DNA of 64,000 bases. Source: Strigamia acuminata (lineage: Eukaryota; Arthropoda; Chilopoda; Geophilomorpha; Linotaeniidae). The notes beneath the pieces were generated by a model. The model was not told the DNA's origin and searched no databases. It saw nothing but the letters and a program-made list of their open reading frames with translations. Position numbers and translations under genes: made by a program. Location: positions 124,001-188,000 of the forward strand of contig OX442314.1 in assembly GCA_949358305.1 (NCBI GenBank), read 5' to 3'. Position 1 is the stretch's first letter. Each line of letters begins with the position of its first letter. Shown piece after piece: positions 43,654 to 56,637 of the stretch.

Positions 43654-45567
43654 TATGACGGTTTACAATGGCTATAAATGCCTATTTTCTATCAAGAAAG
43701 CGCTGTTGCGCCTATATGATGGTATTTTTACAATATTCTGTGTAAAACTGATAAATGTCTAGAATAAAGTCATTTATGATGTTTCAAATACAAAGATGTT
43801 CGTTTATTAAGAATAAACACTAATTTCCACATGATACTAAAGTATCACGGCATAATTACGAAGATTCGTCTGCTAAAACCCGCATTTGTCAATGCTCCAT
43901 ATTGCCACTAGATGGCGCGATCGCAATTAGCGATAAATTCGAATACGAACTTGAAAACCTCATGATTAAATATAAACGTATATTTAATCAAGTGAATAAA
44001 TTGTGTTAAATATTAATATAAATATATATTAAGTATCTGACATTGTTAAATACAATGTAACTTCCATTTCTGCGGGACAGAATGTTTAGCGATCAATCGG
44101 TCAACCGATCAATCTGATTGGTGGAACCCATTTCCGGTCCTGGGTATCCAGTTCCGGTTGTAACAAGGATTAGCATAATTTGCATAAATGCTCCTCCGTA
44201 TCCACTTCCGGTGATACGGGATTGGAGGGATTCGTGGAACCCATGTTCCAATTGGATGACTGGATTAATCCTTAAATCCAGTCAGGTTATATAAACCCAA
44301 ACAATCGGCCATTCCGCAGCTCTGTTTGATTATTTTCTGTTTGGTATTGTTACTTAAGAAATATGATTCGTTGTTCACGTAAAAAACCTTTTGGTTCTTT
44401 GTTGATTTATTCGCAAAGAACCGTTGCATGATTCTACAGAATCATGCCACCGCCGGCAATTGAAGTCGAAGTGCTGGGATTATTATGTTGCATAAATGTT
44501 ACAGTCTACGGTTGCGACGCCGAAGGAGAACCCGCCGTTGTGCAATTCAGTATCCTCCGGACAGGACCAAGTTGTCTTTTTCGGTATGAACGTATTCCGT
44601 TACCACGAGTAGCATCGGTATTGTTGAGAATCGGTTCCTTCACCTGATGGTGCCAAAGCAGTCTGTTTTACAGTAACCACGAGTAGCACCAAGTGTTTGG
44701 CAAGCTGATTCTCATGGTATTCGATGCCAAAGCAGTCGGTCTATTATTAGTACCGCGAGAGATAAAACTGCTGTGCGGAGCCGCGAGCTATCGACCCCTG
44801 TGTACGTGGTACCGTCAACCACTCGATGGACGACCGTGCTGCGACGCCGGGGACGCTTGATACCGTTCTGCATGGCAAGGCGTATATTCTAATCGATGGC
44901 AATTGTGTGTTGCGACGGGAAGCTTAATCTTCATTTTATTTATAACAGCAAAACTTAAACTCGACAACCAGTTGGACCAAAATCAAGTCAGAAGACTTAA
45001 TCTCATATTGAACTCAATATAACCGATAAGTTGACGACAACTTATTCCCGAAATATCTAAATAAGAATTCACAACGATATGAATTAAATATAATTCATAA
45101 GTGGAATATTGATAAGTAAATGAATACATTTACTTACACCAATATCCTCCCAAAGTTGTGGCGGTGCAGACAAAGTCAACCGCAATGCTCAGATCATTCG
45201 ATTTATCGACGTGCGATGATTTACACAGCGAACCAAGGAAACCAGCGAAGCCGTATCGGACTCCAGGACACAGCCATCCGGCTTAAGATGACATCTATAA
45301 TCAGGTCGAGCGATGGGGAAACCGCTCCCATATTCCAGACCCGTAGTGATATTATTCTAGGGCCAGTTGGCCAATTCTTTGTATAGTTTAATAGCTGATT
45401 TAACTTGCCAAATGTCGGCATTAGTCCTATGTATAATTTAGCCTTGATATTATTGTTTACCAACAATAAACTGTCTTGTATTTATCTCGTATTGTATTCA
45501 CTGTTTATTTATTGCGATCTCTTCCCGGTACCATTGTTAAATGGGAGTTGTGGTCGTCACCGTCACA
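43654..45567 (+). repeat. 3' LTR of TA...CA element 2
   Basis: 1,914 bp and the same private variants as the 5' LTR of this insertion. It ends CCGTCACA and is followed by the GAAG duplication. Confidence 0.92.
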
Positions 45568-46112
45568 GAAGACACGTGGAGCGCCGAATTGATCGAATAT
45601 CTTGATCAAGGACATTTACCCAATGACCAAGTACAAGCAGCACGTATCAAATATCGTGCCGTAGATTTTGCTATTTATAAGGGAATGTTGTGTCGCTATC
45701 CACCGATCGACATAAATAAAATTCGCCGTAGAAGACAAATCTATTTGCCCTTAGTGTTACGTGAACAATATTTCAAGGCTCTGCATTACCCGCCGAGCTG
45801 CGGACATTTAGGAGTTGAAAAAACACTTCATCGACTCCGGGCCCGAGTTTATTGGCCAAAAATGAAAGAGGACGTTTTGCTTTGGATTCAGAAATGTGAA
45901 CCGTGTCAACGAGCTAAGTCGTTGAATCGCCTCCCATATGGACCAATGATTATGGCCAAACCACGACATTTGTTTCACACAATTTACATCGACTATTACG
46001 GTAAAAAGCCCCGATCGATTGGAGGACATTGTTACGCATTAGTAATTGTAGATGCCGCCAGTCGATGGTTGGATGTGAGATTGACTGAAGCATCTGACTG
46101 GAAGACAACAAT
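45568..46112 (+). pseudogene. pol: Integrase N-terminal fragment (unit II, copy 1)
   Basis: Zinc-binding HHCC domain and the first core Asp, then cut by the hAT left end at 46113. The 310-codon ORF from 45541 borrows its ATG from the LTR and runs on into hAT and gag; it is a chimera. Confidence 0.88.
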
Positions 46113-46327
46113 CAGTGTTGTGCGCGGTACACACAACATGGACCGCGGTCCCGGTACGCGTTACTGTACCGGCCGCAAAAAAGTAACGCGGTCCCGGTAC
46201 GCGTTACTTCCAACGATACCGCGGTCCCGGTACGCGTTACACCGTGTACCGCGTTCCAATACCGCGGTCCCGGTACAGTACCGAGACCGCGATTTTGCGG
46301 TACATCTCGCGGTACGCGATATTCTCG
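46113..46327. mobile_element. hAT left-end fragment (unit II)
   Basis: 215 bases, ending at the same base as the unit I fragment. Confidence 0.9.
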
Positions 46328-46335
46328 GTTCAACA
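46323..46335. other. Duplication junction hAT/gag (unit II)
   Basis: Identical to the 4700-4712 junction, including the extra G (46328). The internal duplication therefore predates the doubling of the whole element. Confidence 0.85.
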
Positions 46336-46718
46336 AAGTATTTACAGCATTGCTCGAGGACATGTCGACTTGTGCGCTTGATCCGGAAGATCCCAACAGC
46401 GAGAAAACAAATAAAGACCCGCCAAAAGAGTCTGCATCAGCGGCAGCACAAAAGTCTGATGTCCACGTCATGAATGCGACTACCACGCCAACACCTAGAA
46501 CGGATACACAGCACACATGTCCCAAGGACGTTGTCATTTTTCCAGCCGCTAAAGAAGCGCCTTCAGAGCCAAAGCTCCCGAAGAATGCTATGTGGAGAAA
46601 AACCCCAACGGATAAATGGTTCATGTCTGACAGGCAATCATGGAGGCCTGTGTGCCCCGTTTGCGGCAAGGAATGGATTCGTCAGTCGGGAAACGCAAGC
46701 GGCCTGCTCAAAGCATGA
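46329..46718 (+). pseudogene. gag: Gag C-terminal fragment (unit II, copy 2)
   Basis: Repeats the last 130 or so codons of gag, with no capsid domain and no native start. Confidence 0.88.
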
Positions 46719-48769
46719 GTCCAGAGAGTGGGTCGGATACAAACATCAAGGACTCTACTGAAAAGAAGACTGAAGAATCACCAGACATCGATGGAAGTAC
46801 AAAACCGTCTACTCCGACATCAGAGGCGCCATCTGCTGTTCGAGAAGACAACAACAAATCATTAAACCCGTCTACTGACATTAAATTAAATACACCAATC
46901 AAATCAGATTCAAGTAAATCAAAATCAAAAATACCCGGTGTCGTAACACCACAACCAACAAAATCAGCGCAACTTTCGTCTGTGAAAGCCAAGGAAACCC
47001 CCAAACAATCAACTTCGTTGACAACGCAGAGTGAGACGTTGCAAACAAACTTCGTTCTTTTGTCGCCTGAGGAATTGCAAAAATCCGACGAGCCAATAAT
47101 CGAAATTACGAAGATTGACCGCTTCAACAGAGAAGCACCATACATCAAGATAACATGGGCCAACGTGAGTTTTGTCGCACTTTTGGATTCAGGCGCTCAG
47201 ACATGTGTAATGTCGGAGTCGTTATTTAACAAACTTATAGCCAATATGGGTTTGGAATTGCTCGAACTTCACGAAACAGTGCGTACAGCGGCCGATGACA
47301 AAATTCCAGTTAAGGGATCTGTTAAACTGTCGGTGCGCGCACCTTTGGCCATCATTTCTTTCATTTGCTTAATTATACCCAAAACATCAGAGGACCTTCT
47401 GCTGGGAAGAGATTTCTGCAGAGCGGTTGGTCTGTGCGCAGACTTTGAATTGTGCCAGTGGTATTTGAAGGGATCACCGGAGCGAAGACAATTCATGACT
47501 TTAGAACAAGCTAATAAGTCGGAATCTGTTCTTTTGTTCCCCATCAAGAAGCCCGATGATACAAAGGACAGCATTAAGGATGTACCCAAGGTAGAAATTA
47601 ATAACATTAATTGTATTCTTCTAGAACATCGACCTTTGTCACAAGAGATTTTCGAATATCCAAATGACGATGCTCAGCACCAAATCAAGAGGATTCGGAA
47701 TCGTACACGAGATCAATGGTCATTGATATGGTCACCAAAGAGGAAGGATTCCATTAAAAAATCAAGAAAATTCAATTCATCATTGTTTTCAACGCTTAGC
47801 CAACGCAGACGTGCAAGACGACAGCGAAGACGCCTTTATGAATTGTCACCAACAATAAAACAACTTAACACGCAGGGAAGACAGCTTTTGCGTCGTGTAG
47901 ATGAAAATGCGCTCATGGCCAGAGTACACGATCATCCGACGATTTCGGAGCCACCTCTGGATGTTAATGTACTACAATATCAACCAAGCAGTGATCCAAC
48001 ACAACTGGACTGGATTTACGACCAGCTGTGGTCATCATTGACGGTACCCCAAATTCGTTTATTGATTCAGACTCTTCGACCAATTTCGAAAGTGTTTCGC
48101 GAAGAGGTTGGATTATGTAACAACACTCAGTTTGAAGTAAATTTAAAACCGGACTTTAGACCAATTCATGTGCCTGTAAGACCCGTTAACCCAGCAAAAA
48201 AGATGGTAATTGACGCTTATTTGGATCAAAAACTAAAACAAGGCATTATTCGTCGATCAAAAAGTGATTGTGCGGTGGCGCCTGTTGTTGTTCCAAAAAA
48301 GACTGGAGACTGGCGTACAGCCATGGATTTTAGACCAATGAATGCTCAAACTTTACCAGATGTCTACCCATTACCCGACATCGATAATATATTTTCTTAT
48401 TTAGGAGGATCAAATTGGTTTTCGATCATAGATGGACGAGAAGCCTTCCACCAGATTGGAGTGCGTCCGGGTGACGAGAGATTTCTCGCATTTATCACGC
48501 ACAGAGGACTTTTCGAGTATGTGAGAATGCCGTTTGGACCCATTAATGGCCCAGCAACTCTACAGAGAGCCATGAACAAGACTTTGTCGAAATATCTTTA
48601 CAAATTTGTGTTCGTTTATCTCGATGACGTCATAATTTTCAGCAAGACTTTCGAGGAGCATGTACAACATCTTAAAATTATTCTTCAAGCCTTGGATGAA
48701 GCGGGATTCACGATGAACGCCAACAAGACGGAATTATGTCGAACATCGCTCGAGGTTTTAGGACACATT
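46640..48769 (+). pseudogene. pol: Pol fragment: protease and reverse transcriptase (unit II, copy 2)
   Basis: Same layout as 5017-7146. It carries the one coding substitution I found among the four PR-RT copies: ATA for AAA at 47237-47239, Lys to Ile about 20 residues after the protease DSGA. Interrupted by the MITE. Confidence 0.9.
46688..46694 (+). promoter_or_regulatory. Frameshift heptamer copy (unit II, copy 2)
   Basis: GGGAAAC in the same phase, but downstream of a truncated gag. Confidence 0.65.
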
Positions 48770-49386
48770 AGGTGCGTTCAATTCCAAATGGTTTTCCCCG
48801 TTTTCGTCGTTTTCCTCGTTTTTGCTGTTTTCCAACACGGGATGTAGACGCATTTGACGTCACATTTCGAAAATCGGTTTTTTCGAAAACCGATTTCCTG
48901 AAAACTAGAAATTCGTGGTTTTCGTGGTTTTTCAAATCGTTTTCCCCCGGGCCGCCATTTTGTAATCGAATAGATCGGCGGTGGAAGCACACACAAAAAT
49001 GTAGGTTTAATGTTTTAATATTGCAAATTCAATTTGTATAATTATTAGGCCTTTAAGAACGATCGAATGCGCCCAAATTTCGGGTGCATGTGCGCGATCA
49101 AATGCGGCCAATTTTCGGGCGCATTTGCGCGATCGAATGCGGCCAATTTTAGGCTAATTTCCCGCTCCCAAATGAATAACAATAATACTATCAATTTAAA
49201 CAAACTTACATTACTATTAAATTAAATATATTTAAATACATTTACAGACTGAGCATGCTCCGTGGCTGTTGAAAGCTGTTGACAGCTGTTGGTAATAATG
49301 CTGCTCAATGTTGAAAACCGTTTTCATCGTTTTCGGAAAACGACGAAAAACGGTTTTTGAAAGCCATTTTAGAATTGAATGCACCT
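48770..49386. mobile_element. 617-bp MITE-like element in RT/RNase H (copy 4)
   Basis: Fourth copy, in the identical pol position with flanking ATT. Confidence 0.85.
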
Positions 49387-51281
49387 ATTGTGGAGTCTGG
49401 ACACATTAAACCAAATCCGAATAAGGTGACGGCAATTCAATATTTTCCGGCGCCTACCAATATCAAAGAATTACAAAGATTCAAAGGAATGATTGGCTAT
49501 TATCAGTCATTTTTCCCAAATTATTCAAAAACATGCGAGGTGTTTCGCCCTTTGCTCAAAAAAGATTCCGAGTGGAAATGGACGATTCAACACCAAGAAG
49601 CATTTGATTCACTCAAGAGAGGATTGGCAGAACCAACTCTACACCGGAAGTTCCCAGATTGGACCAAGCCATACATATTACAGACAGACGCCAGCTATTC
49701 GGGTTTGGGCGCTGCACTTATGCAACTCAATGATCAAGGTGAGCGAACACCAATCGCCTTTGCATCACGTGCATTAAATTCTGCTGAGAAGAATTACAGC
49801 GTCACCGAGATTGAATGCTTGGCGGCGGTTTGGGCGGTCAAGAGATTTCGGGTGTATCTTGAGATGATGAATTTTTATTTGGAAAGCGATCATTTGTCGT
49901 TAAAGTGGCTTTTCCAGCAGCGAGAACCAAAAGGACGCCTGGCACGATGGGTTTTGTCCCTCAGTGAGTATGGATTCACATTTCTTTACTGTTCGGGAGC
50001 ACAGAATCGTGTTGCGGATGCTTTGAGCCGTGCGCCTGTGGAACCATCGGAACCATTGGATGCGGACGACTCGCCTCTCGTTGATGAAACATGCTACATC
50101 GCCTATTTTGACGACCCAAATGATTGGCCAAAATTACCAATAATCAACATTATTGGAGTTGGATTAGCTGCGGCACAACAACGAAATGACGCAGCTGTGA
50201 TGACGAGAGCGCAGAGACGACAACAGCAAGTTAAACCAAAATTGGGCAGGCCAAAGGGTTCTAAAAGTAAGAAGAGACCGCCACCAAATTATCAGGTATT
50301 AACTCGAGCCAGAGCACGTCAGCAGGCACAGGTTTCGACGCCTCATGGAGCTGACGCACCACTATCGCCTTTGATATCGCCCTTGCCATCGCCAAATTTG
50401 CCGACTACATCGTGTCCAACCCCTAATATGTTGAGCCCACCTGCAGGACCATCCGGAGCTGCACGACCGAATTTTGACGGATATGGAGGTCCGGATTCGG
50501 ATTCGTCGGACGATTCAACAACATATCGACCGGCATGGATGGGACGTGCAGGATTTATTCTACAACAAGTGCGTCAAGATCGATCACAATTTCAAAGAAA
50601 TGCATCGAGACGACCAATTGCTGATGAGCAACAGGACGAAGAAGAAGATGAGGCCGAACAAGCACATGATGCGCCGCAGGATCACCAACCTTTTCGTCTG
50701 ATACCAACAATTAACGAAATAATTTGCCGACAACACGAAGACACGTGGAGCGCCGAATTGATCGAATATCTTGATCAAGGACATTTACCCAATGACCAAG
50801 TACAAGCAGCACGTATCAAATATCGTGCCGTAGATTTTGCTATTTATAAGGGAATGTTGTGTCGCTATCCACCGATCGACATAAATAAAATTCGCCGTAG
50901 AAGACAAATCTATTTGCCCTTAGTGTTACGTGAACAATATTTCAAGGCTCTGCATTACCCGCCGAGCTGCGGACATTTAGGAGTTGAAAAAACACTTCAT
51001 CGACTCCGGGCCCGAGTTTATTGGCCAAAAATGAAAGAGGACGTTTTGCTTTGGATTCAGAAATGTGAACCGTGTCAACGAGCTAAGTCGTTGAATCGCC
51101 TCCCATATGGACCAATGATTATGGCCAAACCACGACATTTGTTTCACACAATTTACATCGACTATTACGGTAAAAAGCCCCGATCGATTGGAGGACATTG
51201 TTACGCATTAGTAATTGTAGATGCCGCCAGTCGATGGTTGGATGTGAGATTGACTGAAGCATCTGACTGGAAGACAACAAT
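49387..51281 (+). pseudogene. pol: Pol fragment: RNase H, linker, integrase N-terminus (unit II, copy 2)
   Basis: Uninterrupted from RNase H to the first integrase Asp, then broken by the hAT. Together with 56638-57444 it is the most complete integrase of the window, needing only loss of the hAT and one 8-bp duplication to be continuous. Confidence 0.9.
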
Positions 51282-51495
51282 CAGTGTTGTGCGCGGTACA
51301 CACAACATGGACCGCGGTCCCGGTACGCGTTACTGTACCGGCCGCAAAAAAGTAACGCGGTCCCGGTACGCGTTACTTCCAACGATACCGCGGTCCCGGT
51401 ACGCGTTACACCGTGTACCGCGTTCCAATACCGCGGTCCCGGTACAGTACCGAGACCGCGATTTTGCGGTACATCTCGCGGTACGCGATATTCTC

Positions 51496-51571
51496 GAGAA
51501 AACACGAGATTCTCGAGAAAACACGAGATTCTCGAGAAAACACGAGATTCTCGAGAAAACACGAGATTCTC
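51496..51571. repeat. 19-bp tandem array in hAT left arm (unit II)
   Basis: Four perfect GAGAAAACACGAGATTCTC units, unchanged from unit I. Confidence 0.88.
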
Positions 51572-52592
51572 GGTGCTTTCTCTCAATTTAAAAATTGTTT
51601 GTTTATTTACAAGCTTCTAAAAATAAAAATTCATATATTTTTATTGTTTATTTTAAATTTTGTAATTTTAAAAATTTAAAGTAATAATAAATAAAATAAC
51701 TTGACCTTAGACTAATAAATAAATTTGTTCTTATTTTAATTCATGGCATTGGACATTGTGTTACTACTGGTAACATACTGGCCTTACTTTTTTAAAGACC
51801 AAAAAATTGAAAAAACATCATCCTACTCCTGTATTAAAAAATGGGCGCCGGCAGGTTGCTAGCGCGCATGCGTATTTACCCGGTGCTTCACAGTGAAGCA
51901 CTGGCGCAAACCAACGCCATTTTTTTATGGGTTTTAGATTTTTTTAAACTGTTTTTCAACAGTTTTAATCTGGTTTCTGTGCATTTTAACAGCTTTTAAT
52001 AACAAACAACATGTACAAATACATGTACATGTACAAATTTTTATCGAGGTCCAGAAAAAAAAAACTCATAATACTTTTAAATTTTTATTTTGACTCATTT
52101 ACGTAATTATATATAATATATATATATATAATATAATATAAACACCAAAATAAAACAAAAATGACCAAAAAAAAAACAAAAAAACACCAAAATATAACAA
52201 AAAACACCAAAAAACACAAAATAAAACACCAAATTAAAACAAAAAAACACCAAAATAAAACAAAATAAAACACCAAATTAAAACAAAAAAACACCAAAAT
52301 AAAACAAAAAATACACCAAACTAAAACAAAAAATACACACAAATAAAACAAAAAAAACACCAAAATAAAACAAAAAATACACAAAAATAAAACAAAAAAA
52401 CACAAAAATAAAATTTTAAAAACAAAAATAATGCACAAAAAACAAAAAAAGACAACAAAATAAAACAAAAAGAACACAAAAAACATCAAAAACACAAAAA
52501 AACCCAAAAATACCAAAAATACCAAAATAATATATAATATAAAATATTTGGCGGTCCAAGTTTCGACCTTCCGCCTGTTGCCGATCGCTGCA
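51572..52592. other. hAT noncoding region downstream of transposase (unit II)
   Basis: Left inverted arm followed by A-rich low-complexity DNA (about 52063-52543). No gene seen. Confidence 0.7.
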
Positions 52593-54758
52593 TTAAAGTT
52601 TAGCACTGTAAAATTGCTTCAACAATAGTAGACACTCAAATAGGTCGTCGGATAGTTTGTTCCTGTGGGGGGTCAAGATTATTTTCCCTCTACTAAATAA
52701 TCTTTCCACAGGAGCACTCGAAGTCAGTGAAGTGTTGTAACGCAAGAACAATTCTTTAATCAATGGGTACTTATGCAGTGAACTGATTGTTGTATCACTG
52801 GCAATCAAGTACTCATCAACAATGAATACGGCACGACTTCTGATTTCATCTGCTGCTCGATTACGCATTACATTTAAGGAAAACAGTTCAAATCGGGAAT
52901 CATCTGCACTTTTATCAAGATTCATGGGTTCCTCAACAGCTGGGTTTACTTGCGTTGTCAAAAGTTCAACTACTGCCGAAATCAACATTTGTTTCGCATT
53001 TTCGAGTTTTGGTTCCGACCTTAGCCATTTAAGTTTTAGGAAAGGAAGGGTAACCGATGCTAAAATGAATTCCTTCTGCTCGTAGTATCGCTGAAACCTC
53101 TTACTGATGCCGTTTAAGAGTGCAGTTGCCAGTGGTTGCGTATGGTTCAAACTGGGCTGTAAACGTTCGAGTCGAATAACCAAGGTTTGAATTGTCGGCA
53201 ACAGAATCCCCAAAAAACATTCTTTCTCACCTTGGAGTGAGTCGAGGGCACTAACAAGATGGCTCATCACCTGCAGATATTCATTTAAGAACGCTCTCTC
53301 CAATGATGAAAGCACGACCAACTTCAGTTGCAAGTAAATCTGATTTGCTGTCGAGATGGGGAGTTCAATTATCTTTTTTACTGCACGATACCACGAATTC
53401 CACCGCGTGTTTACTGGCACAATTAATGCATGTTTGGTAAAAGTCCTAATTGTGTCGGCTCCAACTGTACTACGAGAATAGCGGTTCCACAGGTTGGCAC
53501 ACTTCTGAATTGAAGTTGCATAAAGTTCACAATATGAATCGGATGCAGTTGAAGCCATTTTCGCGTCAGTCGTTGCAATTAAGTTGAGTGTGTGGGCGGC
53601 GCATCGTAAATGAGGGGGTAAGTAAATGTCTTGGGTGTCAATTTCATTGTCAGCTGTTAAAACAGCATCCAAATCAAAGTCCGTGATACAAACTACTTCT
53701 GCACTTGTATATTCACTAAAACGTTCGTAATTAACAGCACCATCTTGATCCTCCTCTTCTTCAGCATCACTGGTACTTGCAGCATCTTCCTCTTCGTTCT
53801 TGTCCCCAAACTGAATTTGGAATTCATTAAACGCTTTCACAAAATTACTTCCATTATCCGTAATCGTGTGAGTAATTTTGTTTAAAATGCCAAATTTTTC
53901 AAAAACAAAAACAAGCTTTTCCGCAATTGCATTAAACGTATGGGAGCCGATCATTCTCGTGCACGCAATTCCAACTGATTTCCGTTCGAACGAATCATCG
54001 GTCAGCCAATGAGCTGTGATTCCTAAATAACTCTTGTTGTTAGCAGTCCACATATCTGCAGTCGTGCACACAAACTTTACTTTACTGAATATCGTTGTTA
54101 AGTCATGTAGAGCAGTCTCGTATTCACCTCGAATCAACCCGGTTAGTTTCTTACGACCTGGAAGCGTGGTTTTTGCCCAACCTGTGCAAAGAGCACGGAA
54201 CGCTGGTTTATCGACGGCAGATAACGGCAACATCTCGTCAACAATGTATCGCACTATCAACTTATCACTTTCCTTTTCAGTTAAAGCATGTAGCATTTCA
54301 GGACGCCAGTTTGAAAGAGTGGTCTGGCGCTTAACCGATCCAACACCAACACGATTGTTTTCCCGTTGTCTCTTACGCGGTTGCACACTGGCTTTGCTTT
54401 TGGTGTATTCCTTAAACTCCATCAAATGCTGTCGTTGCAAGTGCTTGGTTAGATTCGAATTTGAATTACTTGCAGTGGATAGTATACTTTTCTTCGGACA
54501 CAACTGGCATCGCGTTTGAAAGTTAAATGAGGAGCCATTCGAAAATCGCACAATTGCTTCCATTAGAAGAGGTTCTGGTTTAAAATGTTTGACCAAATAC
54601 CCAAGTGTTTGTAAAATTTTGTCGTTACATTTAGTGGCACATGTTTCGAATTGATCATCATATGGAACAAGAACATCATCTTCAACTTCTTCTTCCTGTT
54701 GGTTTAACAAATCAATTGATGTGTTAAATTGAGAAACTGTTTGCGATGGTTGATTCAT
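52593..54758 (-). CDS. hAT transposase (unit II)
   Basis: 721 aa from ATG, with the same protein sequence as the unit I copy. BED finger, DDE triad and C-terminal dimerisation region are complete. No stop or frameshift in either copy, so at least one potentially functional source of transposase exists for both hAT elements here. Confidence 0.93.
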   Translation of the reverse strand: MNQPSQTVSQFNTSIDLLNQQEEEVEDDVLVPYDDQFETCATKCNDKILQTLGYLVKHFKPEPLLMEAIVRFSNGSSFNFQTRCQLCPKKSILSTASNSNSNLTKHLQRQHLMEFKEYTKSKASVQPRKRQRENNRVGVGSVKRQTTLSNWRPEMLHALTEKESDKLIVRYIVDEMLPLSAVDKPAFRALCTGWAKTTLPGRKKLTGLIRGEYETALHDLTTIFSKVKFVCTTADMWTANNKSYLGITAHWLTDDSFERKSVGIACTRMIGSHTFNAIAEKLVFVFEKFGILNKITHTITDNGSNFVKAFNEFQIQFGDKNEEEDAASTSDAEEEEDQDGAVNYERFSEYTSAEVVCITDFDLDAVLTADNEIDTQDIYLPPHLRCAAHTLNLIATTDAKMASTASDSYCELYATSIQKCANLWNRYSRSTVGADTIRTFTKHALIVPVNTRWNSWYRAVKKIIELPISTANQIYLQLKLVVLSSLERAFLNEYLQVMSHLVSALDSLQGEKECFLGILLPTIQTLVIRLERLQPSLNHTQPLATALLNGISKRFQRYYEQKEFILASVTLPFLKLKWLRSEPKLENAKQMLISAVVELLTTQVNPAVEEPMNLDKSADDSRFELFSLNVMRNRAADEIRSRAVFIVDEYLIASDTTISSLHKYPLIKELFLRYNTSLTSSAPVERLFSRGKIILTPHRNKLSDDLFECLLLLKQFYSAKL

Positions 54759-54923
54759 TATATCAAAGCTGCTGTGAGACGAGACGACACAATCGGACAC
54801 TAGAAACTAGTCAACGAAGCGTATGGTTTTATTCGAACGAAACAAGGCAATTTATACAAGCAAGAAATAACGTGTGAGGATGTGATAGGCTGGTCAACGG
54901 AATTCTGATGTGATAGGCTGGCC

Positions 54924-56054
54924 AAAGCCCAAAGGTATTCAAATGTGGTGACCGGTCAAAGGTCAGCAAACAAAATGGCAAGGTGGTCCAATTTATACAA
55001 ATGAAATGAAATGACAATCAACAATACTAGCATTAAAAATCGATTAAAAACCGATTTAAACCTAAAAAATAATTAGAAAACATAAAAAACCGATGAAAAC
55101 CGTAAAAAACCATTAAAAAACCGATTAAAACTGAAAAAAAAATCATTAAAAACCACAAAAAACCGCTTAAAACTGAAAATAACTATAAGAAATCATAAAA
55201 TAAAAGATTAAAACTGTTTAAAAACAGTTAAAAAACATCAAAAACCAATAAAAAAAATGGCGTCGTTGTGTGCTGCAGTGAAGCACCGGGTAAATGCAGA
55301 GTTGCCGACGTGATGGCTGGCTAGTCAAAGCCCAAAGGTATTCAAACGTGGTGACCGGTCAAAGGTCAGCAAACAAAATGGCAAGGTGATCCAATTTATA
55401 CAAATGAAATGAAATGACAATCGACAATACTAGGATTAAAAATCGATTAAAAACCGATTTAAACCTAAAAAATAATTAGAAAACATAAAAAACCGATGAA
55501 AACCGTAAAAAACCATTAAAAAACCGCTTAAAACTGAAAATAACTATAAGAAATCATAAAATAAAAGATTAAAACTGTTTAAAAACAGTTAAAAAACATC
55601 AAAAACCAATAAAAAAAATGGCGTCGTTGTGTGCTGCAGTGAAGCACCGGGTAAATGCAGAGTTGCCGACGTGATGGCTAGTCAAAGCCCAAAGGTATTC
55701 AAACGTGGTGACCGGTCAAAGGTCAGCACACTCAGCAAACAAAATGGCAAGGTGGTCCAATTTATACAAATGAAATGACAATTGACAATACTAGCATTAA
55801 AAATCGATTAAAAACCGATTTAAACCTGAAAACTTTTTAGAAAGCATAAAAAACCGATGAAAACCGTAAAAAACCATTAAAAAACCGATTAAAACTGAAA
55901 AAAAATCATTAAAACCCACAAAAAACCGCTTAAAACTGAAAATAACTATAAGAAATCATAAAATAAAAGATTAAAACTGTTTAAAAACAGTTAAAAAACA
56001 TCAAAAACCAATAAAAAAAATGGCGTCGTCGTGTGCTGCAGTGAAGCACCGGGT
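54924..56054. repeat. Three tandem 357-403-bp repeats upstream of transposase (unit II)
   Basis: Units at 54924, 55327 and 55684, with the same shortened middle unit as in unit I. Confidence 0.85.
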
Positions 56055-56637
56055 AAATACGCATGCGCACTAGCTCACTAGCAACCTGTCAGCGCGCATT
56101 TTTTAATAAAGACGATTTTTTTTAATTATTTGGTCTTTAAAAAAGTTAGGCCAGTGTGTTACCAGTAGTAACACACTTTATAGTGCCATCAATGCCATAA
56201 ATTAAAATAAGAACAAATTTATTTAGTCTAAAATCAAGTTATTTATTTATTATTATTTTAAAATTTTAAAATTACAAAATATAAAGAAATGATAAAAATA
56301 TATATATTTTTAGAAGCTGTGTATTCCTGGTTCCTGCAAAACGAGACAAATTAAAAACAGTTTTTAAATTTGTATGGGAAAACGAGAGAAAACACGATAT
56401 TCTCGTGTTTTCTCGCGTTTTCCCGTGGACCGCGAGATGTACCGCAAAAGCGGTCCGCGTTACACGTATTTATAAAAGTACCGCGGTCCCGGTACGCGGT
56501 ACTGTACCGGCCTTAAAAAAATACCGCGGTCCCGGTACTCACCATCGCAAAAGTAACGCGGTCCCGGTCCCGGTACAGTACCGCGTACCGGCGGTCCAGG
56601 ACCGCCGGTACAGGACCGCGTACCGCGCACAACACTG
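56018..56637. repeat. hAT right inverted arm and subterminal repeats (unit II)
   Basis: Imperfect inverse of the left arm, then the gaaaac/gttttc palindrome (about 56377-56429), CGGTCCCGGTAC motifs and the terminal TIR. Confidence 0.8.

Larger units (their letters stand above)
36372..45567 (+). mobile_element. Non-autonomous TA...CA LTR retrotransposon (insertion 2, RNase H-integrase linker)
   Basis: 9,196 bp with 1,914-bp LTRs and the duplication GAAG (36368-36371, 45568-45571). Excision restores the pol frame as at 9112-9121. It differs from insertion 1 at scattered sites and in target, so it was an independent event. Confidence 0.92.
31960..46328 (+). repeat. Internal 5.17-kb duplication, unit II copy 1 (with nested element)
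   Basis: Gag through hAT left end. After removing the 9,196-bp TA...CA element and its 4-bp duplication the length is 5,169, identical to unit I. Its left end is continuous with intact gag, so this copy keeps the original left-hand context. Confidence 0.9.
46329..51496 (+). repeat. Internal 5.17-kb duplication, unit II copy 2
   Basis: Offset 41,623 from unit I copy 2. One substitution is visible at 47238 (A to T, Lys to Ile in the protease region) relative to 5615 and 32869. Confidence 0.9.
51282..56637 (-). mobile_element. Complete hAT transposon (unit II)
   Basis: 5,356 bp with ACAACAAT at 51274-51281 and 56638-56645. Same length and integration base as the unit I copy, so it was copied with the host element. 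Confidence 0.95.
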
